Positions 41,647 through 50,543 of a stretch of 64,000 nt of DNA are shown piece by piece. A model generated the notes under the pieces. That model saw only the letters and a program-made list of their open reading frames with translations. It did not search any database and was not told the DNA's origin. The position numbers and the translations under genes are program-made. This DNA is from Ornatilinea sp. (GTDB taxonomy: Bacteria; Chloroflexota; Anaerolineae; Anaerolineales; Anaerolineaceae): the NCBI GenBank assembly GCA_018433975.1, contig JAHDQE010000035.1, positions 1 through 64,000 of the forward strand. Direction: 5' to 3'. Within the stretch, counting starts at the first letter, position 1, and each line of letters starts with the position of its first letter.

Positions 41647-42780
41647 TCATTGAGCCAACTTTCCTGCGATAAACATCAATGCCTTTTTCTGGCTTTCTCG
41701 ATCAAGCTTATTAAGGAAGACCTCAAGCTCATCACCCGGCGTGGACGTCGCCTTACCAGACAGCCCGGCAATACGCTCTTGAACATCAGAAGATAGCATG
41801 GGAGCGTAAGTGCTGTCAGTGATCTCGATACTCTCGTGCATCAGGTTCATGGAAACCGCTTTGTAATCCGCCATAGTCTGAGCATGAAGTAACCCGTAGA
41901 CGGCGTGTCCATGCCGGAATTTGTGAGGTGATTTGAATTCAAGGTTTGCAATGGAAAACAACAACTCCAGGCGTTTTTGAAGCGCCTGAGAACGCGTCTT
42001 TCCAGGTTCATCTTGGGAAAGAAACTGATCTCCCCAGGAATGCGCGATCGGAGCATACCAGGGACTTGAGCCTGGAAGTGATTTTCGAACGATAGCATCC
42101 CACTGGAGAACCGGCGCAAGAATATCCGGAATGTTCAATAGGAAAGTAGTCGCCTTTTTTCCATTCTTGGTATGAACGCCAAGTTCTGGCCATTGGCGAA
42201 GTCTGAGATTATCAAGATCAACAGCTTCTATTGGTAATGTGGTAAAAGCACTGGCACGCATGCCAGATAGGAAGAGCATGGCAGCAGCTGCTTTATCGCG
42301 CAATAAGGCCAGACTATTTTCGGGAACAGGGGTAGTAAGTAATTTTTGGACTTCATCCAAAGAAACAAAAACATTCTCTGAAGAAATTTGCGGTTGGCGC
42401 GGTCGCCGCAGAGTATCAATCCACGAAATAGGAAGATTGTTCATTTCACGAGGATATGTAACCTTCGCCCAACGAAAAAAGCGTTTACTTGAGTCAATGA
42501 TCTTCTTTTGGGATGCGCTGGCCAGGGTTCCTTTTCCTTCCTTACCTGGTAATGAAGATAGATAGGATGGAAGGGTCGGGCGAATTGTCTGCACCTGGCG
42601 GAAATTCTGATCATCCGCCCATAGCAATAGATGACGCAAATAGAAGCGATAGCGTTCAACGGAGGCTTGGTTCAACTGCAGAACTTCCTCGAGGTACTTT
42701 AGATGTTCTTTGACTTTAAGATAGTTCTGGCGTTCGATCACGATGGGCTCCACGATTAATAACGGCTCCACAATTTGCAC
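41647..42780 (-). CDS. Second, divergent tyrosine recombinase
   Basis: 377 aa when read from the GTG at 42780. That start overlaps the previous gene by 65 bp; a GTG at about 42741 with GGAG six bases before it (VIERQNYLK) is as good. Catalytic pattern: Arg in FLSGMRASAFTTL, Lys in TKNGKKATTFLL, HxxR in PHKFRHGHAVYGLL, His in LMHESIEI and Tyr in DSTYAPMLSS. It converges on the first integrase with 11 bp between stop codons. It belongs to a separate minus-strand operon with an HTH/zinc-ribbon protein and a 158-aa protein, so it may be a second element's recombinase rather than a partner of the first. Confidence 0.85.
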   Translation of the reverse strand: MQIVEPLLIVEPIVIERQNYLKVKEHLKYLEEVLQLNQASVERYRFYLRHLLLWADDQNFRQVQTIRPTLPSYLSSLPGKEGKGTLASASQKKIIDSSKRFFRWAKVTYPREMNNLPISWIDTLRRPRQPQISSENVFVSLDEVQKLLTTPVPENSLALLRDKAAAAMLFLSGMRASAFTTLPIEAVDLDNLRLRQWPELGVHTKNGKKATTFLLNIPDILAPVLQWDAIVRKSLPGSSPWYAPIAHSWGDQFLSQDEPGKTRSQALQKRLELLFSIANLEFKSPHKFRHGHAVYGLLHAQTMADYKAVSMNLMHESIEITDSTYAPMLSSDVQERIAGLSGKATSTPGDELEVFLNKLDRESQKKALMFIAGKLAQ

Positions 42781-43132
42781 AAGTCCCTTTGATTAAGACC
42801 AGGTTTCCCTTGATCGGTTGAATCTGGGGAGAAAGTAATTTGGATACCTGGTTACAACGCAAACAATAGGCTTCATCTTCATTTAGCTTATTGGTTACTT
42901 TAGGTTTACGTTGGTTGTTGACCCATCTGGCAAACTCTTCCCCATTGATCCAGATCCTATTACGGTTGTCTCTTTGGTGGGGAACATCTATTTGTAACCA
43001 ATCACGCAATGTGCTTTCAGCAATACCCAGTTCTTCACAAATTTCACGCGGGGTATACAACATCGGCAATAACCCTGGTGCTTTGATGATGACGTTATGT
43101 GGTAATTTTGTTCGGTGATTTCTTACTTCCAT
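42716..43132 (-). CDS. HTH and zinc-ribbon protein upstream of the second integrase
   Basis: A 138-aa protein. The N-terminus has a MerR/excisionase-like helix-turn-helix (MLYTPREICEELGIAESTLR, then DWL); the C-terminus has two CxxC knuckles (CLRCNQ and CANCGAVINRG), a zinc ribbon. Start ATG has AGGAGT nine bases upstream. Its end overlaps the start of the recombinase gene. Likely a DNA-binding partner (excision or target-site factor) of that recombinase. Confidence 0.75.
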   Translation of the reverse strand: MEVRNHRTKLPHNVIIKAPGLLPMLYTPREICEELGIAESTLRDWLQIDVPHQRDNRNRIWINGEEFARWVNNQRKPKVTNKLNEDEAYCLRCNQVSKLLSPQIQPIKGNLVLIKGTCANCGAVINRGAHRDRTPELS

Positions 43133-43160
43133 CCAACGATACTCCTATTTAAATTTGGTC

Positions 43161-43637
43161 TCAGCTGAATATTTGATCCATTTCCTCAGCTGCTTTTTGC
43201 ATACTGTAGTCAATAAGATGTCGTAACATGATCATTTTGGAAATAAGATCCGGATTTTTCTGATTATTACCCTTTCCAGTAAGGATCTTTAGGATTGAAT
43301 CCGTTAATTCTGAGGTAAACATTTGCTCTTTCGAGGCATTCTTGTTGTGAGAATAATCACCGATCAGATTAAAGATGTCTTCATTCGTGACAGCCATTTC
43401 TGAAACAATATCGTCATCAATGTCAAACATTGACCGAATTTCCAAAAATTCGTTTTCAATAGACATCAATAACCGGTGAATTTCCTTGATCCTCTTTTCT
43501 GTCTTTGATCGGCACAATTTTGACGGCTCAACATCAGATAATTGAGATGCATAACCAGAAAGACGAACAAAATCATCCTGAATGCTATCAATTTGCGAGA
43601 ATGTTTTTGAATATGAACAATTTGGTCTACAAGTCAT
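43161..43637 (-). CDS. 158-aa helical protein, unknown
   Basis: Mostly charged helices (KTEKRIKEIHRLLMSIENEF, LTDSILKILTG, MIMLRHLIDYSMQKAAEEMD). I do not recognise a family. ATG start with AAAGGTG six bases before it. First gene of the minus-strand recombinase operon, 28 bp before the HTH/zinc-ribbon gene, and divergent from the LuxR-type gene across a region with an inverted repeat. Confidence 0.6.
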   Translation of the reverse strand: MTCRPNCSYSKTFSQIDSIQDDFVRLSGYASQLSDVEPSKLCRSKTEKRIKEIHRLLMSIENEFLEIRSMFDIDDDIVSEMAVTNEDIFNLIGDYSHNKNASKEQMFTSELTDSILKILTGKGNNQKNPDLISKMIMLRHLIDYSMQKAAEEMDQIFS

Positions 43638-43701
43638 GTGGCACCTTTCAATACGAATTTACAAGTAGGATAACACCCAGGCTGGGTTACCTCAATCTAT
43701 T

Positions 43702-43741
43702 AATATCGATAGGTTTAAGCACCCTGATACCTATCGAAATT
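43702..43741. promoter_or_regulatory. Operator-like inverted repeat
   Basis: AATATCGATAGGT (43702-43714) and ACCTATCGAAATT (43729-43741) are inverted copies (12 of 13 positions) around a 14-bp spacer. It lies between two divergent transcription units, about 27 bp upstream of the promoter at 43768. Likely the binding site of one of the HTH proteins encoded nearby. Confidence 0.5.
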
Positions 43742-43767
43742 GATATATAGATTTTTCCTTCTTCTAC

Positions 43768-43796
43768 TTGCACAATAAGATAATCTCGCCTATAAT
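43768..43796 (+). promoter_or_regulatory. Sigma-70-type promoter for the LuxR-type regulator gene
   Basis: TTGCAC (43768-43773), spacer of exactly 17, TATAAT (43791-43796). One of the best promoters in the window. It gives a leader of about 190 nt before the ATG at 43993. Confidence 0.75.
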
Positions 43797-43992
43797 TTTA
43801 CTGAACAGATGTTCTAAAATAAACCCTCAATTTTTCTACTGTTACCTCACTTGCGCATACGACTCTAGAATGACCAACTCCCACCTATACAATCAACCAC
43901 AAGGTCCTCTCTGGATAGATATGTGCTTTCTCAGGGGGGATTTATGCGTTATGAGCCATTATTTCAGGTCAACATAGGGGAGGATTTCTTCG

Positions 43993-44436
43993 ATGCCATC
44001 CATTGTGGTTATCAATGATGAAGGATCTGTTCTTTACCAAAATGTGGTCGAAGATGTTCAGGATTTGGTAAAGATCATCCGGGATGGCAGGAATGTGCCT
44101 GGTTACGCTTTGGATGATTGTCCTGAAGTGCAAGTTAATGGTCTGATTGTTCTCGCAGGTCAGCCACCTAAACCGAAAAGAAAAGCACCGGCATTATCCG
44201 AGCGGCAAATGAGTGTTTTACAACTATTGGCGAGAGCATATACGCCAGAACAAATTGCGCTAAAACTTGGGTTGACCGAAGCAACTATTCGATTACACAT
44301 CAGTGCTTTGAAAAAGAAATTTGGCACAGATAGCCGTGACCAGATGATGGCGATGGCGGGTCAATTAGGTTTGTGCGATCCTTTTGAAATAAGCACGGTC
44401 CATGATCAACAGGAGGATCAGGCACGGTCAAGATGA
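43993..44436 (+). CDS. LuxR-type HTH transcription regulator
   Basis: A 147-aa protein. Residues about 75-138 are a GerE/LuxR DNA-binding domain (LSERQMSVLQLLARAYTPEQ, then IALKLGLTEATIRLHISALK). The short N-terminal domain (IVVINDEGSVLYQNVVEDVQ) does not match a receiver with a phosphorylatable Asp that I can identify. ATG with a good AGGGGAGG site. A regulator of the island. Confidence 0.82.
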   Translation: MPSIVVINDEGSVLYQNVVEDVQDLVKIIRDGRNVPGYALDDCPEVQVNGLIVLAGQPPKPKRKAPALSERQMSVLQLLARAYTPEQIALKLGLTEATIRLHISALKKKFGTDSRDQMMAMAGQLGLCDPFEISTVHDQQEDQARSR

Positions 44437-44460
44437 TCTGGTGAAATGAAGGGGGATTCG

Positions 44461-44489
44461 TTGTCAGATTGAAGAAAATATTATATGAT
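44461..44489 (+). promoter_or_regulatory. Promoter upstream of the 138-aa protein gene
   Basis: TTGTCA (44461-44466), a 17-base spacer and TATGAT (44484-44489). Close to consensus; about 55 bp upstream of the ATG at 44546. Confidence 0.6.
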
Positions 44490-44545
44490 TAGAGGCGAAC
44501 ATATTTTTCATATTCCACATCGTAATCCTTGAAAAGTAAAGCCAC

Positions 44546-44962
44546 ATGTCCAACTTTCCGGCCTGGTTTAACAGAGCGTACAAACGATGGAGCCGATCCC
44601 AGGCGGGAGAGGAAGATTTCATAGCCTTTTGCGATTTGTTAGGTTATCCACCTTCCAAGGTATTGGGCTGGTTGCACGGCGATTTTATTCCTGAAGGTCC
44701 AGAAATTCTGAGTATTGCGGGGACACTCGGAACAGAGGCTTATTCAACCCTTGGTCTTCCTGCAGTGGATCCTGAATTAATGAAGATTTATCATGCCTTC
44801 TCTCATTTGCATGGTGAGTTTCGAAGTCGTCTGGCTCAGGCACTTTGGGAAGCAGAAATAGAAATGAAAGAGAAGGGTATCTCGGCTAGTTCGCCGGATG
44901 CAGGGGGAATACTTAGTGCTACATTTACGAAATGGGGCATTGCGCCAAACCCAAAGCAATAA
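44546..44962 (+). CDS. 138-aa protein with a weak HTH-like N-terminus
   Basis: Begins MSNFPAWFNRAYKRWSRSQA and continues FIAFCDLLGYPPSKVLGWLH and then GPEILSIAGTLGTEAYSTLG, which resembles a degenerate XRE-type helix-turn-helix of a kind often seen as small regulators in Chloroflexota. The C-terminal half is helical. Function not known; probably a regulator of the island. Confidence 0.6.
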   Translation: MSNFPAWFNRAYKRWSRSQAGEEDFIAFCDLLGYPPSKVLGWLHGDFIPEGPEILSIAGTLGTEAYSTLGLPAVDPELMKIYHAFSHLHGEFRSRLAQALWEAEIEMKEKGISASSPDAGGILSATFTKWGIAPNPKQ

Positions 44963-45001
44963 TACCGAATTTCATTGCTTATTTGATTAGCAACTATCAA
45001 T

Positions 45002-45030
45002 AATGAGTATATAATTTCTTTATACTCATT
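45002..45030. promoter_or_regulatory. Perfect 10-bp inverted repeat overlapping a -10 box, operator of the defence operon
   Basis: AATGAGTATA (45002-45011) and TATACTCATT (45021-45030) with a 9-bp spacer. A TATAAT (45010-45015) overlaps the repeat. It lies 24 bp upstream of the start of the HTH gene that heads the defence operon, so autoregulation by that protein is the obvious hypothesis. Confidence 0.6.
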
Positions 45031-45053
45031 CTTTTGATTTAAAAGAAGGTACT

Positions 45054-45260
45054 ATGGACGAATTTCCACAAGTACTAACGATTGAAGAAGCATCAAAATA
45101 CCTTCGCATACCTCTCTCCACGCTTTATAAACTTGCGCAGGATGGGAAAATACCATGCCAAAAAGTTGGAAGGCATTGGCGATTTAGAAAGGAAACAATC
45201 GATAACTGGTTGGATGAAAGATCGGTTTTACCAAACAAGCCTGCTTCAAATCAGTCGTAG
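45054..45260 (+). CDS. Excisionase-type helix-turn-helix protein
   Basis: A 68-aa protein almost entirely made of a winged HTH of the excisionase/MerR-like type: VLTIEEASKYLRIPLSTLYK, then LAQDGKIPCQKVGRHWRF and IDNWL. It is 77 bp upstream of the helicase gene and directly downstream of the inverted repeat at 45002-45030, so it is more likely an operon repressor than an excisionase, although the latter cannot be excluded next to two integrases. Confidence 0.85.
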   Translation: MDEFPQVLTIEEASKYLRIPLSTLYKLAQDGKIPCQKVGRHWRFRKETIDNWLDERSVLPNKPASNQS

Positions 45261-45337
45261 AAAAAAGGTATTGATGTTATGAATAGATGTTTTCAACACA
45301 CATTGCATTTTGATAAATAACCCAACAGGGGGACTAA

Positions 45338-48300
45338 ATGAATGTATTTGACCTTCGCAGCTCACTAATTCAAGATTATTCATCTTACATTTCCAGTTTT
45401 ATTCGAATACGTGATCCAAAAATAAAGGACTACGTAGATCAGAGCATTGATCAGGGTTTATTATGGCCGGATCCTCTAATTCAACTAAACCCCACCTTTG
45501 AACCTGGAAAATGGATTGATGACCTAAGCGATGAAGGTGTTTTGCAAAAAGAGTGCAAACGGATATTTCGCCGCAAACAAGCACCTGATGATTTCGGTCA
45601 ACCGTTACGTTTGCACAAGCATCAGGAAGATGCCATCAGAACGGCCCGAGAAGGTCAAAACTATATTCTTACAACAGGAACTGGATCTGGAAAAAGCCTC
45701 GCATATATCATCCCAATAGTCGATTACGTACTGCGTAATGGTAGTGGCAAGGGAATTCAGGCAATCATCGTTTATCCAATGAATGCACTAGCGAACAGTC
45801 AGAAAGGCGAATTGGAGAAATTCCTTAAATACGGTTTTCCAGATGGAAAAGGTCCAGTCACCTTTGAAAGGTACACCGGTCAGGAAAATGACCAGGAAAA
45901 AAACCGCATCATGTCGAATCCTCCGGACATCTTGTTGACTAACTATGTCATGTTGGAATTGATCTTGACTCGCCCTGAAGAGCGAAAGACTCTGGTTAAT
46001 GCTGCGCAAGGATTGAGATTCCTGGTACTTGATGAGCTGCATACCTACAGAGGACGCCAAGGAGCAGATGTATCAATGCTCGTTCGACGAGTGCGTGAAG
46101 CTTTACATGCCAACCACTTACAATGTATAGGCACATCGGCTACTCTTGCAGGTGCAGGTAGCCTGGAACAGCAACGTGTTGAAGTTGCCAATGTTGCATC
46201 AATATTATTTGGGGATACAGTTCATGCTGAAAGTGTTATTGGAGAAACTCTTCGTCGGGCAACAAAAGAGAATCTACTTACTGATGAGTTATTTATTTCT
46301 GAACTTAAATCGAGTATCCAAAATCTCGATTTGCCAAACACGTATGACGAGTTTACTCACCACCCCCTGGCAAGCTGGGTCGAGAGCAGACTTGGATTAA
46401 GGACTGATAAAGAAAGCGGTCGCCTAGTACGTGCCCTTCCAAAAAGCCTAACAGGTAACGACGGGGCTGGGCATGAATTAAGTCTCCTTACCGGATTGCC
46501 AGAAGAAATTTGCGTTCATGCGCTTCAGGCTATTCTGTTGAAGGGGTATTCGATTGCTAATCCGGAGACAAATTTTCCAGCTTTTGCATTCCGCTTACAT
46601 CAGTTCATAAGCCGTGGAGATACGGTTTATGCATCAATTGAAGCAGAAGCGGATCGTCACATCACCGTATATGGACAAAAATTCGTTCCTGGGGAACGAG
46701 AAAAGGTATTACTACCCCTGGCTTTTTGCCGTGAGTGCGGCCAAGAGTATTACGTTGTTCGGCGGACTAGAGATCATGAAAGTGGATCTGAGCTATTTCT
46801 ACCGCGCGAGCTTAACGAAAACAGAGATTCCGATGGTGGTGAACCAGGATTTCTCTACCTAAACCAGGATAATCCCTGGCCAGAAGATAATTATGATGCT
46901 ATTGACCGCCTTCCAGATGATTGGCTTGAAGAAAGTAATGGTGAGTTGGCAATCAAGAAAAGCCAACGTAAAAACCTACCCGAAGTAGTCAGGATCAGTC
47001 CGGATGGGAAAAAAGGTGAAACGGGTCAACGGGTAGCTTATTTGAAAGCACCATTCCGCTTCTGCCTCCATTGCGGAGTGTCTTATGGAGCTCGCCAATC
47101 CTCTGATTTTGCAAAACTTACCGAACTTAGTTCGGGTGGTCGCTCTACGGATACAACTATTCTCAGTATGTCATTAATACGACGGCTGAGAAATGATCAG
47201 GATTTATTACCAAAAGCTAGAAAACTCCTCAGTTTTACCGATAACCGTCAGGACGCATCGCTGCAAGCTGGTCATTTTAATGATTTTGTGGAAATTGCGT
47301 TATTACGCTCAGCCTTGTATCGAGCGGTGAAATCTAACGAACGAACAGGAATTTCTCATGATGTCTTGACGATGAAGGTTTTTCAATCCCTGGACCTTCC
47401 AGTCGAGTACTATGCCAGCGACCCTGAAGTTCGCTTTGCTCAGAAGGCTGAAACTGACCGCGCATTACGTGAGGTTTTAGGATACAGAATCTACCGTGAT
47501 CTCAAACGTGGATGGCGTATTACTTCTCCTAATCTTGAGCAATCGGGTTTGCTAAGAATTGAATATGCATCCTTAGAAGAATTATGCGCTGCGGAAGATG
47601 TTTGGCAGAATACACATGCGGTGCTTACTTCCGCAACCCCAGAAACCAGAATGCGGATTGCCCGGGTTTTATTGGACTATATGCGTCGTGAACTGGCAAT
47701 TAAGGTAACCTATCTCGATCAGGGATCACAAGAAAGTTTACGGCAGCTTAGCAGTCAACGATTGATTGCTCCCTGGGCGATGGATGAAAATGAGATCCTG
47801 GAGCATTCTTCTATCTTGTTCCCCAGACGAAAACTGGGCGACCAGGATGAATATGGCGGTAATCTTTACCTCTCACCCAGGGGTGGATACGGACAATTCT
47901 TACGTAGGAACACGACCTTCCCAGAATATCACGATCACATCTCTTTAGATGACACCGAAGAAATCATCGATCAAATCCTCAACAGCCTACGTATCGCAGG
48001 CTTAGTGGAGAAGGTTGTCGATGAAAAGAATGATGTCGGTCATAAACCAGGTTACCAGCTACTCGCTTCAGGAATGATCTGGAAAGTTGGAGATGGAATA
48101 CTCGCTTTTCACGACCCGATCCGTGTTCCACGTATGCCTGAGGGCGGCGGTAAGACGAACGAGTTTTTTGTGAATTTTTACCAAACAGTAGAAAAACAAG
48201 TCCTTGGTATCGAGGCTAGAGAACATACTGCTCAAGTACCCTCAGCTCAACGTGAAGACCGAGAAGCACGATTCCGTACTGGGGAGTTGCCAATTCTTTA

Positions 48301-50527
48301 CTGTTCGCCCACTATGGAATTGGGGGTGGATATCTCTGAACTGAATGCGGTCAATATGCGTAATGTACCACCCACGCCTGCTAATTATGCTCAACGCAGT
48401 GGACGCGCTGGTAGAAGCGGACAACCAGCAATGGTATTTACTTATTGCACCATCGGCAGTCCCCACGACCAATTTTATTTCAAACGCCCTGGGTTGATGG
48501 TCTCGGGAGCAGTTACCCCACCCAGGATCGACATGACGAATGAAGATCTGGTACGCAGCCATGTCCAGGCAATTTGGCTGGCTGAATCCGGGTTAAGCCT
48601 GGGGGCTTCTTTGAAAGATTTGCTTGACCTGTCCGACTCCTCCAAGTTATCCTGCCTTGCTTTTGTTCAGGATTCGTTAAATTCACAAGGCAACCGTACC
48701 AAAGCGAAACAGAAAGCTCATGCAGCCCTTAGTGACATCGAATCAGAATTAACTCAAACCGATTGGTGGAATGAGAGTTGGTTGGACAGCGTTCTTTCAC
48801 AAATTGACCTTCAATTCAACCAGGCTTGCGAACGATGGCGAAATCTATATCGAGCTGCAATGAACCAACTGGAAGTGCAACACAAGATTATCAAGGATGC
48901 CAGCCGATCTATTCAGGATAAACGTCAGGCTGAACGGTTATATCAAGAGGCGAAAAGTCAATTGGAATTATTGACTGAGGCGGAAAATATTGTTCAATCT
49001 GACTTTTATTCGTATCGCTATTTTGCCAGCGAAGGTTTCTTGCCAGGTTACAGTTTCCCCCGCCTGCCACTTTCGGCATATATTCCTGCGCGGCGTATCC
49101 GAAGTCAGGACGATGAATTCTTGTCGCGGCCACGTTTTCTGGCCATCTCGGAGTTCGGCCCGCGTTCAATTATTTACCATGAAGGATCCCGCTACATCAT
49201 CAACAAGGTGAACCTACCCGTTTCAGATACGGGAGAAGGGTTTGCTGTATTACGCGCCAAGCAATGTCCAATCTGCGGATACTTGCATCCAATTGCAAAC
49301 GGTGACGGACTAGATCGCTGCGAGCGCTGTGGATCCTTGTTAGAAGCTCCAATGAATAATCTTTTCCGCCTGCAGAATGTATCCACCAAACGAAGAGATC
49401 GTATCTCATCAGATGAAGAAGAACGCTTACGTCAAGGGTACGAACTACGAACAGCCATTCGCTTTGCCGATCATGGCGGTGTCATCTCAGCCCGTAATGC
49501 AGAAATTCATTTCCAAGGCAAATTAATTGGAAAATTAACTTATGGTAATTCAGCTACGCTGTGGCGTATCAATTTAGGTTGGCGAAGGCGTGCAAATCCG
49601 CAGCAATATGGATTTATTCTCGACACCGAGCGAGGTTACTGGGCGCGCAAAGAAGATGATCAGACAGCACTCGAAGCTGATTATCCCATGTCTCCCCGCA
49701 CAATGCGGGTGGTTCCTTTCGTCGAGGATCACAAGAACTGCTTACTCTTCGAGCCGAATGCAGGATTGGAGCTTGCACAGATGGCATCCTTGCAAGCCGC
49801 GTTGAAGAATGCAATTCAAGTGGAATACCAGCTTGAAGACAGTGAGGTCGCTGCAGAACCATTACCAAGCGGTGATGAAAGACATTCGATTCTATTCTAT
49901 GAATCTGCCGAAGGAGGCGCTGGGGTTTTGCGACGTCTGGTCGATGATCCAGTCGCATTTGCCAGAGTAGCAGCCCAGGCATTGCAAGTCTGCCATTTTG
50001 ATCCGCAAACCGGCGAAGATTTGCGACATGCGCCAAATGCGAAAGAAGATTGTGAAGCAGCCTGTTATGACTGCCTGATGAGTTATTACAATCAAATGGA
50101 TCATCGGCATTTAGACCGGCAAACGATCAAAGAATATCTACTGCAGTGCAGTCAAAGTACATCAACCTCCTCTCCACAGTCCATCTCCAGAGCCGAACAT
50201 TGTCAACACTTGTTGAATCTCTGCCAATCGGATCTTGAGAGAGAATGGTTAACTTTCATTGAGAAAAACAATTTGAGATTGCCGAGCCATGCACAACTTC
50301 TGTTGGAGACCTGTCATACACGTCCTGATTTCTTTTATGAACAGGAACACGCCGCAATCTATGTTGATGGTCCCCATCACCAATACCCCGAAAGGCAACA
50401 GCGTGACCAGACTCAGAAGGATTGTATGGAAGATACCGGATACACAGTCATTCGGTTTGATTTATTGGAATCCTGGGACGAGGTTATAGAGAAGTATCCC
50501 TCAGTTTTTGGATTATTGGGGAGTTAA
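45338..50527 (+). CDS. DEAD/DEAH helicase - DUF1998 - PD-(D/E)XK-like nuclease fusion (DrmAB/DruE-like)
   Basis: A 1729-aa protein of the COG1205 class. Helicase motifs: TTGTGSGKS (about 112-120), DELH (232-235), GTSAT (265-269), a C-terminal helicase lobe with YCSPTMELGVDISELNAVNM and QRSGRAGRSG (about 1018). There follow a CPIC/CERC knuckle (about 1310) and a DUF1998 region (SILFYESAEGGAGVLRRLVD, then a four-Cys cluster ending CYDCLMSYYNQ, about 1570). The last 80 residues (RPDFFYEQEHAAIYVDGPHH, then RDQ and GYTVIRFDL) look like a DUF559/Vsr-type nuclease, although the Glu usual before the DG is Tyr. In DISARM helicase and DUF1998 are separate (DrmA, DrmB); in Druantia they are joined in DruE. 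Here the joined form also has a nuclease. Confidence 0.85.
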   Translation: MNVFDLRSSLIQDYSSYISSFIRIRDPKIKDYVDQSIDQGLLWPDPLIQLNPTFEPGKWIDDLSDEGVLQKECKRIFRRKQAPDDFGQPLRLHKHQEDAIRTAREGQNYILTTGTGSGKSLAYIIPIVDYVLRNGSGKGIQAIIVYPMNALANSQKGELEKFLKYGFPDGKGPVTFERYTGQENDQEKNRIMSNPPDILLTNYVMLELILTRPEERKTLVNAAQGLRFLVLDELHTYRGRQGADVSMLVRRVREALHANHLQCIGTSATLAGAGSLEQQRVEVANVASILFGDTVHAESVIGETLRRATKENLLTDELFISELKSSIQNLDLPNTYDEFTHHPLASWVESRLGLRTDKESGRLVRALPKSLTGNDGAGHELSLLTGLPEEICVHALQAILLKGYSIANPETNFPAFAFRLHQFISRGDTVYASIEAEADRHITVYGQKFVPGEREKVLLPLAFCRECGQEYYVVRRTRDHESGSELFLPRELNENRDSDGGEPGFLYLNQDNPWPEDNYDAIDRLPDDWLEESNGELAIKKSQRKNLPEVVRISPDGKKGETGQRVAYLKAPFRFCLHCGVSYGARQSSDFAKLTELSSGGRSTDTTILSMSLIRRLRNDQDLLPKARKLLSFTDNRQDASLQAGHFNDFVEIALLRSALYRAVKSNERTGISHDVLTMKVFQSLDLPVEYYASDPEVRFAQKAETDRALREVLGYRIYRDLKRGWRITSPNLEQSGLLRIEYASLEELCAAEDVWQNTHAVLTSATPETRMRIARVLLDYMRRELAIKVTYLDQGSQESLRQLSSQRLIAPWAMDENEILEHSSILFPRRKLGDQDEYGGNLYLSPRGGYGQFLRRNTTFPEYHDHISLDDTEEIIDQILNSLRIAGLVEKVVDEKNDVGHKPGYQLLASGMIWKVGDGILAFHDPIRVPRMPEGGGKTNEFFVNFYQTVEKQVLGIEAREHTAQVPSAQREDREARFRTGELPILYCSPTMELGVDISELNAVNMRNVPPTPANYAQRSGRAGRSGQPAMVFTYCTIGSPHDQFYFKRPGLMVSGAVTPPRIDMTNEDLVRSHVQAIWLAESGLSLGASLKDLLDLSDSSKLSCLAFVQDSLNSQGNRTKAKQKAHAALSDIESELTQTDWWNESWLDSVLSQIDLQFNQACERWRNLYRAAMNQLEVQHKIIKDASRSIQDKRQAERLYQEAKSQLELLTEAENIVQSDFYSYRYFASEGFLPGYSFPRLPLSAYIPARRIRSQDDEFLSRPRFLAISEFGPRSIIYHEGSRYIINKVNLPVSDTGEGFAVLRAKQCPICGYLHPIANGDGLDRCERCGSLLEAPMNNLFRLQNVSTKRRDRISSDEEERLRQGYELRTAIRFADHGGVISARNAEIHFQGKLIGKLTYGNSATLWRINLGWRRRANPQQYGFILDTERGYWARKEDDQTALEADYPMSPRTMRVVPFVEDHKNCLLFEPNAGLELAQMASLQAALKNAIQVEYQLEDSEVAAEPLPSGDERHSILFYESAEGGAGVLRRLVDDPVAFARVAAQALQVCHFDPQTGEDLRHAPNAKEDCEAACYDCLMSYYNQMDHRHLDRQTIKEYLLQCSQSTSTSSPQSISRAEHCQHLLNLCQSDLEREWLTFIEKNNLRLPSHAQLLLETCHTRPDFFYEQEHAAIYVDGPHHQYPERQQRDQTQKDCMEDTGYTVIRFDLLESWDEVIEKYPSVFGLLGS

Positions 50528-50543
50528 TAATTAGGAGAAGACA

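Larger units (their letters stand above)
43638..43992. other. 355-bp divergent regulatory region
   Basis: Separates the minus-strand recombinase operon from the plus-strand regulator genes. Holds the inverted repeat at 43702-43741 and the promoter at 43768-43796. The ORFs here overlap these signals and are not credible genes. Confidence 0.6.

Noticed and set aside
40718..41650. 310-aa antisense ORF on the minus strand
   Set aside because: It is the mirror of the first integrase gene, which has all catalytic residues; the antisense product matches no family I know.
43768..43977. 69-aa ORF starting with TTG
   Set aside because: Its start codon is within the -35 box of the promoter at 43768, so it cannot be translated from that transcript.
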